Below, in pieces: positions 20,377 through 21,777 of a stretch of 21,777 nt of DNA (position 1 is the first letter of the stretch; each line of letters opens with the position of its first letter). The notes under the pieces were generated by a model. That model was not told the DNA's origin. It did no database searches and saw only the letters and a list, made by a program, of their open reading frames with translations. The position numbers were made by a program, and so were the translations under genes. This stretch comes from a virus: IMG/VR virus record IMGVR_UViG_3300007555_000042, positions 1-21,777 of that record. The stretch is one strand, 5' to 3'.

Positions 20377-21117
20377 CTACTTACCTTTCTTAGAAAAAAT
20401 TTCATTAACCTTAGTCACAAAATTGTCAACAGTCATCGTTCCAGTTACCCCTGGGATTCTGGATTTCGCAGTCAGTCCACCCCTTGGTGTTACCGTAATC
20501 GTTCTGCGTACTTCGTTGCCGTCTTTGCGAATGATAGGCTTGCCATCATCACCAACCATCAAATCAATCTCAACGAACCCAATTAAGTCTGCCCAACTGG
20601 TCACCCATTCGGACATTGCTTTGTCAGCACGAACACCGAAAGAAGCATATTCACCTCTTGTTGGATCATTTACACTTTTTACTGTCGAATGACACAAAAA
20701 GTAAACCCCAAGATCCTTCTTGGCATTTAGCGAGTTGATAAGCAGAGACATCTGCGTTACAGACTCCACAAGGCCTTTACCATACCCGCCACACGCTAGC
20801 ACGATTGATGATGCTCCAGATGTTTGGCAGATGTGCTGGTGAAGCAATCTTTCCAAAGCGGTTAGAGAATCGATGACAATATTTTCGTAGGCAAATTCTG
20901 CGGTTGTTACGATCTCTTTGATCGTAGCCACAAATTCTGCCCATGTTTTTATTGACACGCAATCAATGTCTATGCCTGAGATACCACCCTCGACATCAAG
21001 AAACAAAGCTTTTGTAAGCTTCGATCCCATTGTTGATTTACCCGAACCTTCAGCACCAAAGACAACTGCCTTTGGCTTATTAGTCAAACCAAAACCAACA
21101 GGCTTCCCAATTTTCAT
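20377..21117 (-). CDS. Phage RecA-like ATPase, Sak4/AAA_24-type recombinase
   Basis: Of 246 residues, Walker A is 'GAEGSGKST' (21-29) and Walker B is 'NIVIDS' (79-84, D83). They are followed by 'VYFLCHSTVKS', a position where RecA-like enzymes sense ATP. A short N-terminus and 'ALFLDVEGGI' after the P-loop are typical of the AAA_24 family, which includes phage Sak4 single-strand annealing/recombination ATPases. GGAAGGGG lies before the ATG, overlapping the upstream stop. It would promote strand annealing or exchange with its neighbouring SSB-like proteins and the RadD-like helicase. Confidence 0.82.
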   Translation of the reverse strand: MKIGKPVGFGLTNKPKAVVFGAEGSGKSTMGSKLTKALFLDVEGGISGIDIDCVSIKTWAEFVATIKEIVTTAEFAYENIVIDSLTALERLLHQHICQTSGASSIVLACGGYGKGLVESVTQMSLLINSLNAKKDLGVYFLCHSTVKSVNDPTRGEYASFGVRADKAMSEWVTSWADLIGFVEIDLMVGDDGKPIIRKDGNEVRRTITVTPRGGLTAKSRIPGVTGTMTVDNFVTKVNEIFSKKGK

Positions 21118-21118
21118 G

Positions 21119-21571
21119 TTAACCCCTTCCTTTGAAAGTAACTTCCAACTCGTACTTTTTGAGTCCGTGATACAACGATATCACTCTAACCGATTCAACA
21201 TTTGCACCAAACTGAGTGCGAAGTCCAATCTTTACAATTTCTTCAAGTTGCTCGTTTGATAATTCAATAGAGACAACTGTGTTTAGGTCGCCCATTTTCA
21301 TTCTCACTTTTATGATCGTGTCAGAATACGATCCTCTGCCCGAAGTGATGTCATCTATGCTAGTGATAGACATCATTTTGTTTTGACCAATAGCATGGGT
21401 AGATATGCCATTAAACAAAAGAAACTTCAAAAGTTGCTCGTCAGCATCAACAACACCTGTTATGGTTAGCGGTTCCACAGATACATCGTCATTAAGACTG
21501 CATGGTGGACTAAAACTTGGTACACAAATGCCTTGTAACTGCTTATCATTCATAACAATTTCATCTTCCAT
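21119..21571 (-). CDS. Hypothetical protein (150 aa)
   Basis: AAAGGGGAATGTC precedes the ATG with good spacing. The C-terminal half alternates beta-like and helical segments ('TIIKVRMKMGDLNTVVSIELSNEQLEEIVKIGLRTQFG', then 'VESVRVISLYHGLKKYELEVTFKGRG'), ending as a likely small alpha/beta domain. The first roughly 40 residues are polar and probably flexible. No family is recognised. Its stop TAA lies 2 bases before the recombinase ATG, so the two are co-translated. It precedes the recombination genes and may regulate or partner them. Confidence 0.6.
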   Translation of the reverse strand: MEDEIVMNDKQLQGICVPSFSPPCSLNDDVSVEPLTITGVVDADEQLLKFLLFNGISTHAIGQNKMMSITSIDDITSGRGSYSDTIIKVRMKMGDLNTVVSIELSNEQLEEIVKIGLRTQFGANVESVRVISLYHGLKKYELEVTFKGRG

Positions 21572-21604
21572 GACATTCCCCTTTCGTAAAAAAAAAGTAA
21601 AAAA

Positions 21605-21687
21605 CTAGCGGTGCGTGTGCTAGCCTCGGTAAAAACTAGTGTCTTTTTAAGGTTCGCAACGAGCTTACCCATATGACCACCGCTAGT
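21605..21687. other. Intergenic inverted-repeat element (10-bp stem enclosing 63 bases)
   Basis: ACTAGCGGTG (21605-21614) and CACCGCTAGT (21678-21687) are perfect inverted copies. Read on the minus strand the second arm is followed by TTTTTT and another long T-run before the ribosome site of the 150-residue gene, so it could be a large terminator or attenuator after the partial gene. Read on the plus strand the interior forms two further arms with G-U pairs (GTGCTAG/CTAGTGT and AAGGTTCG/CGAGCTT). The functional strand is unresolved. Confidence 0.4.
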
Positions 21688-21777
21688 CATCATCATCCAG
21701 ATGTATCTCCGCATCTGGACAAGATTCGGTTTCTGTCTTAGAAGCGTTTCTTTTATCTTTAGAAATTATTGGGATCG
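21683..21777 (-). CDS. 3' end of an unidentified gene (acidic C-terminus)
   Basis: On the minus strand the frame starting at 21775 is open for 30 codons and stops at TAG (21685-21683). It ends with an acidic 'EIHLDDDD', typical of the C-terminus of single-stranded DNA-binding proteins and many phage proteins. Too little is present to name it. It would be the gene upstream in the replication operon. Confidence 0.5.
   Translation of the reverse strand, partial: IPIISKDKRNASKTETESCPDAEIHLDDDD

Noticed and set aside
21605-21687. tRNA gene
   Set aside because: A 'GTTCGCAAC' loop recalls a T-arm, but there is no valid anticodon arm or 7-bp acceptor with correct spacing.

Overview
The window is part of the genome of a tailed double-stranded DNA phage or prophage, AT-rich, with tightly packed genes. 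The host is not shown directly. Two small exported proteins (4199-4828 and 5811-6023) resemble, from memory, proteins common in Planctomycetota (a secreted protein with an Ig/PKD-like domain and a Cys-rich 'CANGQC' peptide), so a planctomycete host is a reasonable guess but not proven.

Layout. (1) 1-10942, plus strand: late virion and lysis region. A large tail fibre open at its 5' end (Ig-like repeats, 28/59-residue repeats, tail collar domain, C-terminal HxH motifs) is followed by small proteins including a holin-like membrane protein, an HNH nuclease with an apparent one-base frameshift at its start, a secreted protein, a papain-fold cysteine peptidase, two small proteins and a strong terminator. 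Then come two further tail or surface proteins, the second very rich in tyrosine with in-frame TAT triplet runs. (2) 10943-11049: convergent intergenic region with a 10-bp inverted repeat. (3) 11050-11879, minus strand: two small phage proteins. (4) 11880-13929, plus strand: a divergent promoter region, a 63-residue protein, a probable small terminase and the large terminase, the last two overlapping by about 220 bases in different frames. (5) 13868-21777, minus strand: replication and recombination operon. In transcription order it has an unknown partial gene, a 150-residue unknown, a RecA-like P-loop ATPase (Sak4/AAA_24-like), two DUF669-like proteins that may bind single-stranded DNA, a 50-residue lipoprotein, a 158-residue unknown, a RadD-like SF2 helicase and a prim-pol/helicase fusion.

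The most striking element is in the helicase. A 276-residue intein splits motif II (DE/CH). Instead of an in-frame homing endonuclease, the intein DNA carries a second, complete 219-codon gene on the same strand in another frame, with its own Shine-Dalgarno sequence. It encodes a zinc-finger plus Vsr/DUF559-like PD-(D/E)XK nuclease. The intein's splicing blocks and the nuclease are therefore partly dual-coded. This is a compact selfish element in which the invader's nuclease is translated separately, out of frame, from inside the protein-splicing element.

Other points of interest are a 12-bp hairpin that buries the start codon of the lipoprotein and has a possible alternative fold, two further intergenic inverted-repeat elements, and triplet microsatellites in the Tyr-rich surface protein.
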